61,627 nucleotides of DNA. Source: Paracamarosporium sp. OC-R06-R3 (lineage: Eukaryota > Ascomycota > Dothideomycetes > Pleosporales > Didymosphaeriaceae). Shown piece after piece: positions 11,208-24,204 of this stretch. The stretch's first letter is position 1; every line of letters starts with the position of its first letter. Location of the stretch: assembly GCA_019828545.1 (NCBI GenBank), contig JACVRA010000122.1, positions 1 to 61,627 on the forward strand, given 5' to 3'. The translations under genes were made by a program, and so were the position numbers. The notes under the pieces were generated by a model that searched no databases, was not told where the DNA came from, and worked only from the letters and a program-made list of their open reading frames with translations.

Positions 11208-14200
11208 GTATACCACTATGTGCTTTTGACTTCGCAATGCCCAACCTCGAAGCTGGGCACGAAGTGGCGTTGACTGGACTTCGGCACGTTGCCTCGCACC
11301 CTCGCGACGGCGACTCAAAAAATTGGATGGATACCGGATACCTCTACCTGGGCGGCATTTTGCAGGCGTTTACGACCCTAATGATTGAATTTGAATAACC
11401 TTTCCTACTTCACTTCGGGCCACTATATAACTACAAAACCATACTCTGGGACGGTATGGATGGAGGGAGCACACACGATCCGGTTCGCTTTGACGTTTAC
11501 TCAGCCTACCAACACACCTTCGTTACCGAGATCTCCATAGTTTTCCCTACAATACAAAGCCTGTTGTAACAACCTGCTCTGCTCTGCTCGCTGCCTCGCT
11601 CTTTCGTATTCGTCCGTAATCATGATAAGGGCGATGCTACGCCTCCTGCCTTACCTGCTTGCTTCCCTGCTCGTCCGGCTCCCTTATCACCTCGCTTATC
11701 CTGCTCGCCCCAGGGTCCCGATCTGCACGCATCCATGCACCGCTCGCAGCGTGCCCTGCGGCCCAAGCGGCGTTTTAAGCTCGCCGACGTGCGTGCGTGC
11801 TTGCTTGCTTGTGTCAAGGCTGCCTTTTGCCACCGGCCACGTGCTCCCTCCGAAACGCCATAGGTTGCGCGCCGTTTATGCCCCCGAAGTGGCCGGCGCG
11901 ACGAAACGGGGTGTGATGGACAAGGGGGCACGACTAAGCCGCGCTCTCGCTCGCCGGACACCGATACCGAGGCCTATCTCTCGTGCTGCGTGCTTGCACA
12001 ATCGGGCGTGCCGGTGACGTTGTGGCGGAGTTTGTAAGTGCATGAGATGCACGGGGTATAACGGTGTTTGCGGGGTGCGGTGCTGTGGTTCGTGCGTCGG
12101 CGACTTAGTCGTTTGTGCCGGGGAGTTTTGTCTCCTTTTTGGGCGGAGGGTTTAGGTCCCGCACGGTCCGTCTAGTCTGGCTTATGCTTCGTGACATAGC
12201 GTTCACAATAGCTGGTGAGCCTGATGATGAATTCACATCTTTTTGATGATGTACACTCTATGGAAGTTCGGGTGCATAGCGCGGTTCCTGTATAAGTGAT
12301 GTTCATCTAGCAAAGACTGCTTAGAAGCTTGGCAACCTCGGACGCTCTTGTAGAGCCGCTGAGCTACTGGCGGTAGTCCAGTGCATACGCGCTTGGCTGG
12401 AGGCTGACTTCCATTAACGTTCCAGGACGCTTGCTAAAATGCTTGGTTCACTCATAAGGGGTTAGAGATATCAGTCGTAAAGGGGTACCTGCCTATTATC
12501 GACACGGCTTCTAAAACCATAGTGACTTCCGTTCCCGTACACCACTACTACGATCACATGACTTGTCCAATTCGCCTTAGTTCTGACCATGGTAGGTTTT
12601 GTGCTACGTTCATGACGTAAACCCGCTGACGGTGTGTTATCCTGTATGTATATGGTCAAACCTCGGCGACAGCTCTATACTTCTTACATTTCTTTCCAGA
12701 CATTCAAGACTTATATTTGCCTTATATAACGTTATGATACTCTCGTTATGGTATTTTCATAGTGTACAAACACTGTTTTAACCGGCAGCCTTATTGCTTC
12801 CTTGTCGAATATCGATAAATGTTAGGAGGCTCACAGGTAATTGTTTTGATCATGATCTCTAATCCGATTTTCAATTTTTTTTATCTACGTTGATATTCTT
12901 TCAACTCCGGACGGTTCTCAGCTTCACACAATAGGCATCCGAGACTCCACCGACGAGCATCTTGGCCTACACTGTAAGAACGTCTGAGATACCATCTAAG
13001 AGGATCAGGATGCCGAGAATAATGTGAAGGTATGCATAAGTCTGCGATCATGAAAGTCCACGTCGACTAGTCCTTCCGTCTGCCGTTAACTCAATCAGCG
13101 GTCCGTTATGCAGCCAATACGAAATTTGTTCCGCGTTGCACACATTCTTTGTGAAATCTATGAATCATTTCTGTTTGAATTCGCAGTCGATTCTACCTTC
13201 CTTCATTTCTCTCTTTCCAATGTTCATTTCCCATATCGCAGTACAGGATACTATAAAACTAGCTCTAGCTCATTTGTTCGATTGCTGTTCGTTGACTATT
13301 ATTTGATAGTTCTGTTAACTAAGCCCATTGAAGTATCTTGATCGGCTAATGGCGTCACGTTCAGATTGTTGAAACAGTACTGAGAAATGGCAACTATAGA
13401 TACTGCGAGGCAACAGAAGTCTGCTACCTAGGTGTAGATTACATTTTAGCGGACTGTGGGTATAGTGCGTCGAGCACTACTTTCTCAAGCCAATCTAAAT
13501 TTAAATAAAACTCCGAGCCCATCATGCTAAGTTGCACGATAGAAATGCCGGATGGTGGAGCGACACAAATTTAGCACATTGCCATGACGGGGGTTGGCAG
13601 TACATCAGAAAATCTATCAATAGGATATTGTAGTAGAAAGTAGGCTGGTAAGAATATTGCGACAACTACCACTGGCACGCAGCCCGTAATTGTCCGCTTC
13701 CGTAGTGGTGTACGCATAGTCTCTGCTAATGTTTGTCCATTCAGTTGTGGTTGCGGCTATAAAGATAGATACAGATATTCAAACCTTCCAGAGCTTTCCA
13801 ATGAACTGATCAGCCTATGGTCGATGCTCCAAACCTGAAACGCCATCTCCAACCTTGCTCGAACACTTGAGCTACCTGCAGTTGCTCGGAAGATCTCCTT
13901 GTCTCTTATTTATAAGCGTCGCATTATTTGTTTGTCTAAACGTAGACTGCCAGCTTAAAGAATGAGGTTTACTTCAAGAGGACGAAAAGCTGAAAAAATA
14001 TCTTTAGGGTAAGGGCAGAGCTTTGGCCAAGTCAACGCTGCATGGATGCCTCAGGATGCGCTGCGCCCCTGAAAAGCTGATCTGAATGCAGGGGTAACTG
14101 TATCTTCTCACCAAGGATCAATCAAACAGCCTGTTAATACGATGCCCAAGACTGCTGCCTATACTACCCGAAATTTTATTCAGGACCAATTTTGCAACAA

Positions 14201-14283
14201 AAGACGTCCTGGCTCTTCGCCAATTCCAAAGTTTTGCTCATTACGATTTCAATTCTTTTTTTCTGAATAAGACGACCATCAAA
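11208..14283. other. Gene-poor region, turning AT-rich
   Basis: About 3.1 kb without a supported gene. The first kilobase is GC-rich and may hold 3' sequence of the small protein; a 131-codon frame at 11622-12017 is composition-driven. From about 12.2 kb the sequence turns AT-rich and has no frame longer than about 80 codons, as in degraded or RIP-affected fungal spacer. At 13387-13405 there is a 19-base near-match (17 identical) to the start of the HET gene at 14284. Confidence 0.55.
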
Positions 14284-16870
14284 ATGGCTACTATAGATAC
14301 CGATATGTCTGACCTATACGCCAGTTTGCCCCTTCCAAGAGAGTCGACGTTTATCCGTGTGCTGGATGTCTACGGCCCTTCTAGCCTACAAGACGGTAGT
14401 AGCTCAATATGGTGTGATCTTAGAGTTATCGACCTTGCTTCGGAAAGCCCTCCCTCGTTCACAGCGTTATCCTATGTATGGGGATTTGAGGCTGTTGAAG
14501 GCCACTTCATAACTTGTAGAGGTCGATCTCTTAGAGTCACGCCCAATTGCCATTCCGCATTACGACACCTGAGAGAGAAACTTGGAAACTTCACCATCTG
14601 GATCGATGCCATCTGCATCAATCAAAAAGACGAAGACGAAAAAATGAACCAGATAATGTTGATGCGAGACGTATACTCCAAAGCCGAAACCGTGTACGTT
14701 TGGCTTGGAGAGGGCAATGATGCGACGAACAGGGCTATGGCTTATTTGAAGACTGCCGGTTATCTGAGGTACTTCTTTCACAATGGGAAAACAGTCGAAG
14801 ACGAACTGCAGGAGCCACGTCGCCGGACCGCCATGTGGGCTGCGTTTACAGCATCCTTTCATTTACCGACGGGTCTCTCTTCATCGTTGAATCATGGTAA
14901 GATCTTACGTTCAAGGTTACACAAAATCATAGTAACTAGCTATATTGAAGAGACTAAATTTGTCAGGCCTCGACCAAGCATTGCCAAATATTTTCCCTAA
15001 GATTGTAAACGCTTCTTACCAGGACATCAACGACCTCTTAGATAGGGACTGGATTAGGCGGATATGGACCTACCAAGAGATACTTCTTGCTTCCAATCCG
15101 GTTATAGTTTGTGGTGGTTCCCACCTTCCTTGGGCTCGATTCTCATTGGGTGTCGCATTTCTCGAGTATTCCGGGATAAGTTACCGAAACGGCAACCCTA
15201 TGATTGCCACTCTGAATACATGGGTACAAATTGCTTCGAACCGGGACCACCTCGTTTGGTCTCATGCTACATGCTTTGCCAATATCGAATCGTGTAGGCA
15301 AAACGACGTGCCCCAAACAACATTACAGAGATACCGGAGATTCATCATCGATGTCAGTGGAAGCATCATACGGCTCCGAAAGCAAAGCAAGGTAGTCATG
15401 TTTGTTGGTCTCGGCTGCGTTGTCTGCGTTACATGCATCTGGGTTTTAATAAGGACAGTTAAGGGGACATCCACAATTATAACCACGGTACCAAGCGAGG
15501 TGGCTAGCGCAGCCACTAACACATCAGTTAGTGCAACGGCGTGCGCTGAAGCCTGCTCAGCATCTGACATTAAAGCATGCGCAAGGGCTTGTGACGCAGC
15601 GATGCAAGCAGCTAAGAGTGTAGCCTCGCTCTCAGCCCAGATCGACGACCAGGTATTGTACCAAAGCATCGATCGTATATTTGGTCCTATTTTCGGACTT
15701 TTCTTCATCATCTTTTGCGTCCCATTTGTTCTCTTTCTCAGCTTAGCACGGCGGAAACATCCCATGCTAGAACATGTTCCAGTAGTTCAGAATGCAGGAA
15801 TCGATCTGGTGGATGGGATTTGCAATCGAAAGTCAAAAGAGAAGAAGGACAAAGCTATTGGAGTTCAAGCAGTCCTACAAAGATTATCGAAAACAGCCCT
15901 CTCACCAATTGATAATGCTCACTCATTGGAGCATCTCTACAAACAGCTGTGCATTAATCTGATGGAAGCTACTGGTTCTCTTCAGTTTTTGCTACCGGCA
16001 TCAATGAACAGCTTCCCCGAACATCCATCATGGGTACCAAATTGGGCTGCAGATTTCGACTCCTTCTGGCTGAAATCTACTCTATTTAGAAGCGCGCCCG
16101 TAACTGCAACGCCTGGCTCGAGCGGTCACTGGAAACTGGACCCTAAGAAAGACAATGATCTCACTGTACGGGGCCGCCAAATATGTACCGTTGCCAAATG
16201 TTTTGAGTTCCAAGAAACATTCGACACCTTTGACTCTAGCCAAAGAGATCTTCATCGGGAAAATCTTCGAAACATACTACAATGCGAGCCTATATTTAGA
16301 GAACATGACAAAACTGTATCTTCGATTGTAAATCAGACGAATGCGTTTGGTTTGCTGCAACGTAGTAGCGACCGTCAAATCCACGCGTGGAAAGAATTCA
16401 TGTATCGGATGCGGTACAAGGATCCGGAAAATCTTCTATCAGCTCTTGAGGGTCGAGATAGAACGCTTACATTCAGTCTCGGACTTGATGAACGGGAAGG
16501 GGGAGATTCTTCCCGTGAAGCGATGTTACTCACTCAGATTTCAATATGCAACTGTCTGGCCAAAAAAAGGGTAAAGCTCTTTGCAACCAATCCTCTTCAT
16601 AAATATCGTGCTCTTCTCAATCCAGAGATTTTTGGAGATGAAAGAGAAGAATCCGATTGGATATCTAGGCGATTAGGCGTTGGTTCTCATAGTGTGCGAG
16701 CTGGCGACTTTGTCGTGCTTATTGCCAGTGTTTCATCGCCGTTGATAATTCGTCGTGACGGTATTTCGACACGACTTATAAGCCCAGCAGCTGTCCAAGG
16801 GGTTTCGGATGGAGAAATTTGGGATACTAAGTGGAGAGCGGAAGATCTTGAGGAGTTTATATTGTCATAG
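14284..16870 (+). CDS. HET-domain protein with internal transmembrane hairpin
   Basis: Two exons, 14284-14896 and 14967-16870 (70-base intron), giving 838 residues. The heterokaryon-incompatibility (HET) domain occupies roughly residues 57-255: 'FTALSYVWG' at 59-67, 'IWIDAICINQKDEDEKMNQI' from 105, and 'DWIRRIWTYQEILLASNPV' around 231-250. HET proteins trigger fungal non-self recognition and cell death. The unusual part follows: a hydrophobic helix near 347-369 ('MFVGLGCVVCVTCIWVLI'), a loop of about 75 residues containing a Cys/Ala-rich patch ('ACAEACSASDIKACARACDA'), and a second helix near 444-465 ('FGLFFIIFCVPFVLFLSLA'). The remaining C-terminal half is soluble and is of the type found in many HET genes. 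The hairpin suggests a membrane-bound form. It sits beside an AT-rich gene-poor zone, typical for this fast-evolving family. Confidence 0.9.
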
Positions 16871-17716
16871 ATATGTACCTATAATTCATTTGCTTGGCTC
16901 CATCCACAACATTACCATCCACCAGACACATCCTACGTTACCTCATCCAATCAAAACCTAGGTACCTAGTCTAGAATACCATAACAGTATCACGTACAAC
17001 TACAGCATCTCTAATCCACGACCTGCATCCCTCGCATACACACCCAACCACGTCCAATCCCTGCGCTGATCTGATCACCGTAACAAACCCCATCTCATCT
17101 CATCCCAGCCCAGCGCGCATATACACCGCCGCACACAAAGCCAAGGCAAAGCAAGTCTAGGCGAAGCGCCCAGGCACGTACGCACGCATCCTTCGGTTTC
17201 ACCGAGGTACATACGGTGCGGTTCGGCGCGATGCGGTTCCGTAGGGAGGTGAGGTGAGATTCGACGCTACAGCACGCCTCCCAAAGTAGGAAAGGATTGC
17301 GAAAATGCGCAAACGAAAGCCGATAGACGCAAAGCTCGTACGAAGCTCCGACTACACCGATTGATGATCAGGGTGCGGTGAACTGCTGAGACAGGATGAG
17401 GAAGGTGCGGGCCGGGGGCTGGCTGAATTTTGTTAATTTTGGACCGTGGTGGTGGGGGTGAGGCACGGGGGTTTTCTGCTTGGGGGAAATGTGTTCGGAT
17501 GTGGGTGAGTCGAGACCATGCTGAGATGAGACGAGGTGATCTTCGCGGTGCTGGCTGGGGGCGCGGCTTGTACTGTACCTCGACATGCGTGCAAGGTATT
17601 GTGGAGTTTGTGAATTGTTTGTGTTCTGCTTTTGTTTTTACTGTGCTTGTCATACCTGGCCGCCTACTAACCTACTAAATTAGAATAAACTACTCCTCTC
17701 CACCACAATCTCCCAT

Positions 17717-17742
17717 CCGTCTGTCTGTCTGTCTGTTTGCCT
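17717..17742. repeat. (GTCT)n microsatellite
   Basis: Imperfect tetranucleotide tract of TCTG/GTCT units in the spacer downstream of the G alpha gene. Confidence 0.8.
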
Positions 17743-17921
17743 GTCGATTAGCTAATCCACCCCCTTCCACCTCTAAATCAACCAATCAACCTACCACACC
17801 CAGCACCTCAAACAGAACCTCAAACCACTTCACACAACCAACATCACCCATAACCCCATAGTAGAACATATTTATATTTAACCCCTGTACCAGACTACTA
17901 AATCTGATTTCGTCTCGTTTA

Positions 17922-17950
17922 CCTCATCTCATCTCATCTCATCTCATCTC
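17922..17950. repeat. (ATCTC)n microsatellite
   Basis: Five or more head-to-tail copies of the pentamer ATCTC. Confidence 0.85.
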
Positions 17951-18073
17951 GCTACCCACGCAGCCCCATAATCGCGCTGCACCACACCACATGCACACAC
18001 ACTCACTCATCAGCACCAGCCAGCACCACTCAATCAGCGAGAGAATATAACGTACAAGAGTGTGTAGCATAGC

Positions 18074-18106
18074 GTAGGGTAGGGTAGGGTAGGGTAGGGT
18101 AGGGTA
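18074..18106. repeat. (TAGGG)n microsatellite
   Basis: Six near-perfect copies of TAGGG. It resembles the fungal telomere unit TTAGGG but is one base short, so it is not a telomeric repeat. Confidence 0.85.
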
Positions 18107-18251
18107 AGGCAGCGCAAGGCAGCGCAGCGTAGAACCACACAGGCAGATGGATGGCAACCGACCGCTCAGCCGGTCGCCAACCCACCAGCCAGCCAGCCAG
18201 CCCGCCCGCCATCCTCATCCACACCTCCATCAACAAAACCACAAAAGCAAC

Positions 18252-18288
18252 CAGACAGACAGATAGACAGACAGACAGACAGAGAGAC
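18252..18288. repeat. (GACA)n microsatellite
   Basis: Tetranucleotide GACA tract with one GATA interruption. Confidence 0.85.
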
Positions 18289-18318
18289 AAGACAGACGAG
18301 ACAAGACGTCCAGAAAAT

Positions 18319-18343
18319 GTAGTAGTAGTAGTAGTAGTAGTAG
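18319..18343. repeat. (AGT)n microsatellite
   Basis: About eight perfect copies of the trinucleotide AGT. Confidence 0.9.
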
Positions 18344-18579
18344 GCCCCTTACGCACCGAACCGCACCTAGCAAAACCACAAAACAAGCAGGCAGAACAAA
18401 AGCAAACAAGCTTCCAGTATATATAATCACTGATCTCGTGTCGTCTCGCCTCGGGCCGTGCCGCCTAATCTCGACAAACCAAACTTTTTCTCAGACCAGT
18501 GGGAAAGCAGAGTAGAGGAGAGTAGAAAAGAAACAGAAGAAGGACCGGCGTCAGACGCGGCGGGCGAAGGAGGAAACTC

Positions 18580-18602
18580 GGTATGGTATGGTATGGTATG
18601 GG
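18580..18602. repeat. (GGTAT)n microsatellite
   Basis: Four copies of the pentamer GGTAT, with a further single copy just downstream. Confidence 0.85.
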
Positions 18603-18991
18603 ACGGTATGGGGCAACGCAAATCATGTTGGGAAAGCAGAAAGAAAAGTAGAGGACACCGACGACGCCCAGGGGTAATATGGTTCGAGGACAGACAAACT
18701 TCCCAAGCACGGCTGCTCCGGTTCGCGAGCAGCCAGACCTCCCAATTCGAAAAAACGCCGTGAAACTCCAATGCTGCGCTCTGCAAGATGACAAGAGGCA
18801 ATGATATATCCCAGATCCGTAATCGTGACTCAAAAGTGCATGAGATGAAGTCCGATCGACGGCGGTGCGATCGTGACGCGTGATGTATTATATGGTATGG
18901 TGGGCGGACGGTATGGGAAGAGATGGGCGATTATGCACAGCGGTCGACGTGTGGCTTCGTCAAGGAGCGGGGTGATGCACGCGGGGAGACG

Positions 18992-20310
18992 TTACAATAT
19001 CCCTGAGTCTTTGAGGGCGTTTTGCAATATCGTCTCCTTCACAGCGGCGAAAACGAGTCGGATATTCGAAGTATCGGTGGCTTGTGTGAGACTGCTGAGG
19101 TTAGTGCCGTACCGGCTGCAGCAGGGAAAGTGCATACTGAGGGTATAGGTTGAGATGCGCCCGATTTACTTGGTTGAATCTCCACAGTAGGTACTTGGCC
19201 GCGCGGTTCACGTCGTTGCCTCCGGAATAGTCGGGGAAGTAGTTCCCTAGTGGTGAGCGCGCGAGTTTCGCCTTGAACAAGTCCACTTTATTCAGGAAGA
19301 GGATAATGCTTGTTCTCATGAACCACCGACTGTTGACGACTGAATCGAACAACACGAGACTCTCCATCATTCGGTTCTAAACTGTCAGCCAAGACACGGA
19401 CCGGAGCGGTAGTGCCGTACCTGGGAGCTCTCTTCCAGCAGAACCTGGTCGTACTCGCTCAAAGCCACGCAGAATATGATAGATGTGACGTTTTCGAAAC
19501 AATGTATCCATTTCTTGCGCTCGCTCCGTTGTCCGCCCACGTCAAACATGCTGCAGTTTCATATTAGCCGGAGGATCCAAGATTTCACCCGAGGGAGCCC
19601 ACGTACTGTATTGACAACTGGCCCATGGTAAACCTTGTCTCGTATATGCCCGTCGTTTTTGTACGTGCGCGCAGGACGTCGGACTCGATCGGGATGTAGT
19701 TGGGGTCGGCTATGCGCATAACTTCGTCGAAGAAACTTGCAGCAGTTAGCGGAGGCGCATGCGGATGGGTTGAAACCGGACATACTATGGTGCAGAATCC
19801 ATCAGGTAGAACTCGCTCGAGTGCTCCAAGACTTTTGATACGCATGGATCTCGCCATACTGATGTTATCGCCTGTCCCACCCGTATATCGAGCGGTTTCT
19901 CCGGGTCGGGGTCTACTGTGTACTCGAGCAGATAGCGGCAGTACTCCTCGTTGCTGGAGTCTGAGGGGGATATTTCGAACTGGTGCATTGCGCCGATGAG
20001 AGCCTTTGCGCAGTCGATGACGTTTTTGTATATGGTCAGACGGTACATTGCGAGCTCCTCTTGGGTGTAGCCGTTCTGGTGTATAATCTTCATCTGTTTG
20101 ACGATGGTGGACTTGCCGCTCTCGCCGGAGCCTGCAGGCGCGTGTTAGCACGGGGAGGAGGCGAGCGTCGCTCAGCTGCTTACCCAGGAGGAGGATTTTG
20201 CATTCTCGCCGTAACCGGCGCGAATCCTCCTCGAGCTTCCGGTCGATGGCCTGGCTACGCTTCTTCTGCTCGGCATCCTGGTTGTCTGCGCTCGACATGC
20301 AAATGCCCAT
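18992..20310 (-). CDS. gna-3: Heterotrimeric G-protein alpha subunit, group III (GNA-3 type)
   Basis: Six exons: 20310-20184, 20131-19786, 19735-19607, 19550-19421, 19376-19138 and 19091-18992, giving 356 residues, the standard length. The N-terminus 'MGICMSS' offers Gly2 for myristoylation and Cys4 for palmitoylation. The P-loop is 'GSGESGKS' (43-50), switch I contains '[14 protein letters not shown]', switch II is '[13 protein letters not shown]', the guanine-specificity motif is 'FLNKVDLF', and the C-terminal receptor-contact tail is 'NALKDSGIL'. The last feature and the overall sequence fit the fungal group III class (GNA-3, GanB, GPA3), which couples nutrient sensing to adenylate cyclase and controls germination, conidiation and often virulence. 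There is no pertussis-toxin Cys at the fourth-last position, unlike group I. It is transcribed divergently from HOG1. Confidence 0.96.
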
Positions 20311-20949
20311 CTTGTCGGGTGCGGATGGCGGGTGGTCGGCCGTGAACCGTGTGGCGGATGGTCGACAGGCGCGGCCGCCTCAGTCGGACAGGGGCAATGG
20401 CAGGTCGCCGGCTCGCAAACGGAGGCGTCGAGAGACAGGGTGAAGGGCTCGCGAGGGTTTCACCGGATGGGGACGCGATCCGTGTGCGGGAGGCACGGCG
20501 GGGAGGCTTTGTGTCGGCAAGGGGCACGAGGGCAACGTGGAGCAGCTGCGGTGTGCGGAGCGAGGGCGGGCGGAGGCGTGCGCGCGAGGCGCTTCCGAGG
20601 GCGGATGGGAGTGGAGGGTCGAGGTTCGCGATGGTGGAGGTCGCGGTATTGGCAGCAGTGCAGGTCGGGGTGAAGACGGGCCAGTGCGCAGGCGCCCCCT
20701 CTGGCAGCGGGTGAGCAGCAAGGCACACTCGGATGCGCAAACGGGCGTCGGCGGCGCAGGGTCGGGGAGGCGGCGGGAGGCGGGATTCTTGGACGTCTGG
20801 CGGCGCGCAGGCGACGACGTGGTCCAAGGGGTGCTCTGGTGGTTTGGACGACCGCCGTGCTGGGAAGGAGCGGCGCTGGTGTGCAAGCTAAGCCTAAGCC
20901 CCCAGGTTCCAACACTCGAATCTCGGTGACGGGCGCGGCCAGCCCAGCT

Positions 20950-20977
20950 CAGCGGCAGCGGCAGCGGCAGCGGCAGC
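20950..20977. repeat. (GCAGCG)n short tandem repeat
   Basis: About four copies of a GC-rich hexamer inside the GC-rich segment upstream of the G alpha gene. Confidence 0.8.
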
Positions 20978-21683
20978 ACGCAGGTTTCTGGGAGACGGGC
21001 GACGAGGAGATGGGTCGGGACACGGCGGGGAGAGGCGCGCAGCGTCGACGGTCGTAGGTCGACTCGGGCGCCCCCAGCCCGCCAGCGCCATTGGCCAGCG
21101 CCCGCTCCCCAATGGCTTCATTCACCGCGCCGTGGACCTGAGCCCTTCCGCCGCGGCCAAGCGCAGGCCGTTGCTTTGGCACTGCCCGTCGCCTCCATGA
21201 TTCATCGTCAGCCACAGAGGCACCGACTGACGTGCAGGCGAAGCGTCTAAATTAGGCACCGTACATGCCAACGAGGCACCCTCTGGTCTGACCAGCCGTC
21301 AGGCACAGATTAAAAGCCCCGTCATTCTCATCTCCGACCGACTGCCCACGCTCGCAGTGACGATGTCTGCCGGCCTCGCCCAGAAACTCCACCTACCGGA
21401 GCCTCGCTGCTGTTGCGCCCTCTAGCTCCATGCAGCCCAGCCATCCCTTGGCCCGATCCATTTCAGATACAGACATCAAGAAGCCGTCAGCTGTCACCGT
21501 GTCCGTCTGCATCCAGCAGCCTTCTCCACACCCGAGCCCGTTTGGGCCTTGCCGGCCAGCCCTCGTGGCAATCCTCCCGAATTACACTTGGACCTGAGCT
21601 GCTCGCGTAATCCGCGACAGTCATGTTTGCAGCGCATTGCCTGGCACTGCTGTCTGCGAGTGACGTGACCGTGACCATGACCA

Positions 21684-21719
21684 TGCCTGTGCCTATGCCT
21701 ATGCCTATGCCTATGCCTC
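21684..21719. repeat. (GCCTAT)n short tandem repeat
   Basis: About five copies of the hexamer GCCTAT, the first imperfect (GCCTGT), between G alpha and HOG1. Confidence 0.8.
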
Positions 21720-22629
21720 CCGTCCAACATATGTGCAGCAGCAGCTACACGACGTGTGCATGTTATTAGTTGTCACGACGACCAACAATGGCAGCTAGTA
21801 AACGGCGTCGTGTTAGTGGCCTGGCCACGGTCGCATGTAGCAGTGTGGCGCCGACGCCTTGAAACTTCCATGGCAGGCTGCCATGCTCGGGCGTGGTGAC
21901 TCGATTCCTGCTGGCCCGAGAGACCATCTCGGCCCATGCTGCCGCCATTGGTCGTTTCTTTTGGAATTTTCCATCTGTGTGTACCAGGCGTGAAAGGCCA
22001 TCTGCGAGCATGGACTGGCCGCCCGCACGAGCCTCCGCCACCATGCGCAAAGAAAGGAAAAACGATGCAGGGCCGGGCCAACAGGACCCAGACAGGCAGG
22101 AGAAGCAGCAGAGTAGTGTGAGCTGTACAGCAGAAGACGGCGGATATTTGTCACTGTTGCGTGGGAGCAACGGAGAAGCACACGGCGGGCAACCATCGAG
22201 GTCCACTGTACTTTGTCGATGACGTAGGCAAAAATCAACTCAAGCAGCCTTCAGTGCGAAACCTGCTAAGCTGGGCACGGGCGCGGGCGGCCAGCCCACA
22301 CTGCACGCTTGTGCCCCTCTATCCCTCAGTCCACAAGCCCTTCTCCTTTTCCTTCACCCTCCGCCATCTCCATACCCTCTGCCTGTGTATCCCCGCTCCC
22401 GGCAGTGATCGCCCTCCCGCCTCCCCCCTCCATCCCATACCTTCGGCGCGCTACTACCTTGTTCCGCACGCGTCCGCTCCCCGCCAAAACATCTCCAGCA
22501 ATCCCATTGCTCGGCCAGTCCGACCGCAGGTTCTGTTCTGGCTCTTCTGGAATCCTTGGTGTTGCCTCTCTGAACAGCCCCGAGCCTCCGCGGTCGACTT
22601 CGCCGATCCAATTACCCGCGCCGCTCCAG

Positions 22630-22658
22630 CCCACGCAGCCCACGCAGCCCACGCAGCC
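22630..22658. repeat. CCCACGCAG nonamer repeat
   Basis: Three perfect copies of a 9-base unit in the HOG1 leader, about 100 bases upstream of the start codon. Confidence 0.8.
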
Positions 22659-22753
22659 CAGTTGTACCGCGAACCGGCGAGCCCACAACAACACCCTCTC
22701 ATCGCGCCTTCAGCCCTCAATTCACACCTGTCCCGACAGCTCATCCGCCCATC

Positions 22754-24204
<1,451 letters not shown>

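Larger units (their letters stand above)
16871..18991. other. Microsatellite-rich spacer
   Basis: About 2.1 kb between two convergent genes, with no supported gene. It holds a run of different short tandem repeats, listed separately, and several frames that simply read through them. Confidence 0.6.
20311..22753. other. Shared divergent promoter region of G alpha and HOG1
   Basis: About 2.4 kb between two start codons facing away from each other. The part near the G alpha gene (about 20340-21060) is very GC-rich, so it carries long open frames on both strands that encode only Arg/Pro/Ser/Ala-rich sequence; I treat these as composition artefacts. The part near HOG1 (22300-22750) is C/T-rich leader. 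Short repeats at about 20950-20977, 21684-21719 and 22630-22658 are listed separately. Confidence 0.55.

Noticed and set aside
11622..12017. 131-codon frame with a hydrophobic start, possible small secreted protein
   Set aside because: Composition is Arg/Pro/Ala/Cys driven by local GC content, and an equally long antisense frame exists. No motif supports it.
12200..14283. Transposon remnant in the AT-rich stretch
   Set aside because: I found no transposase or reverse-transcriptase reading frame and no terminal repeats by eye, so only the AT-richness is reported.
18074..18106. Telomere-like TAGGG array as an interstitial telomere
   Set aside because: The unit is a perfect pentamer, not TTAGGG, and it sits among unrelated microsatellites.
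20380..20979. 199-codon minus-strand frame beside the G alpha start
   Set aside because: Pro/Ser/Arg/His-rich low-complexity sequence that appears in several phases of the same GC-rich island.
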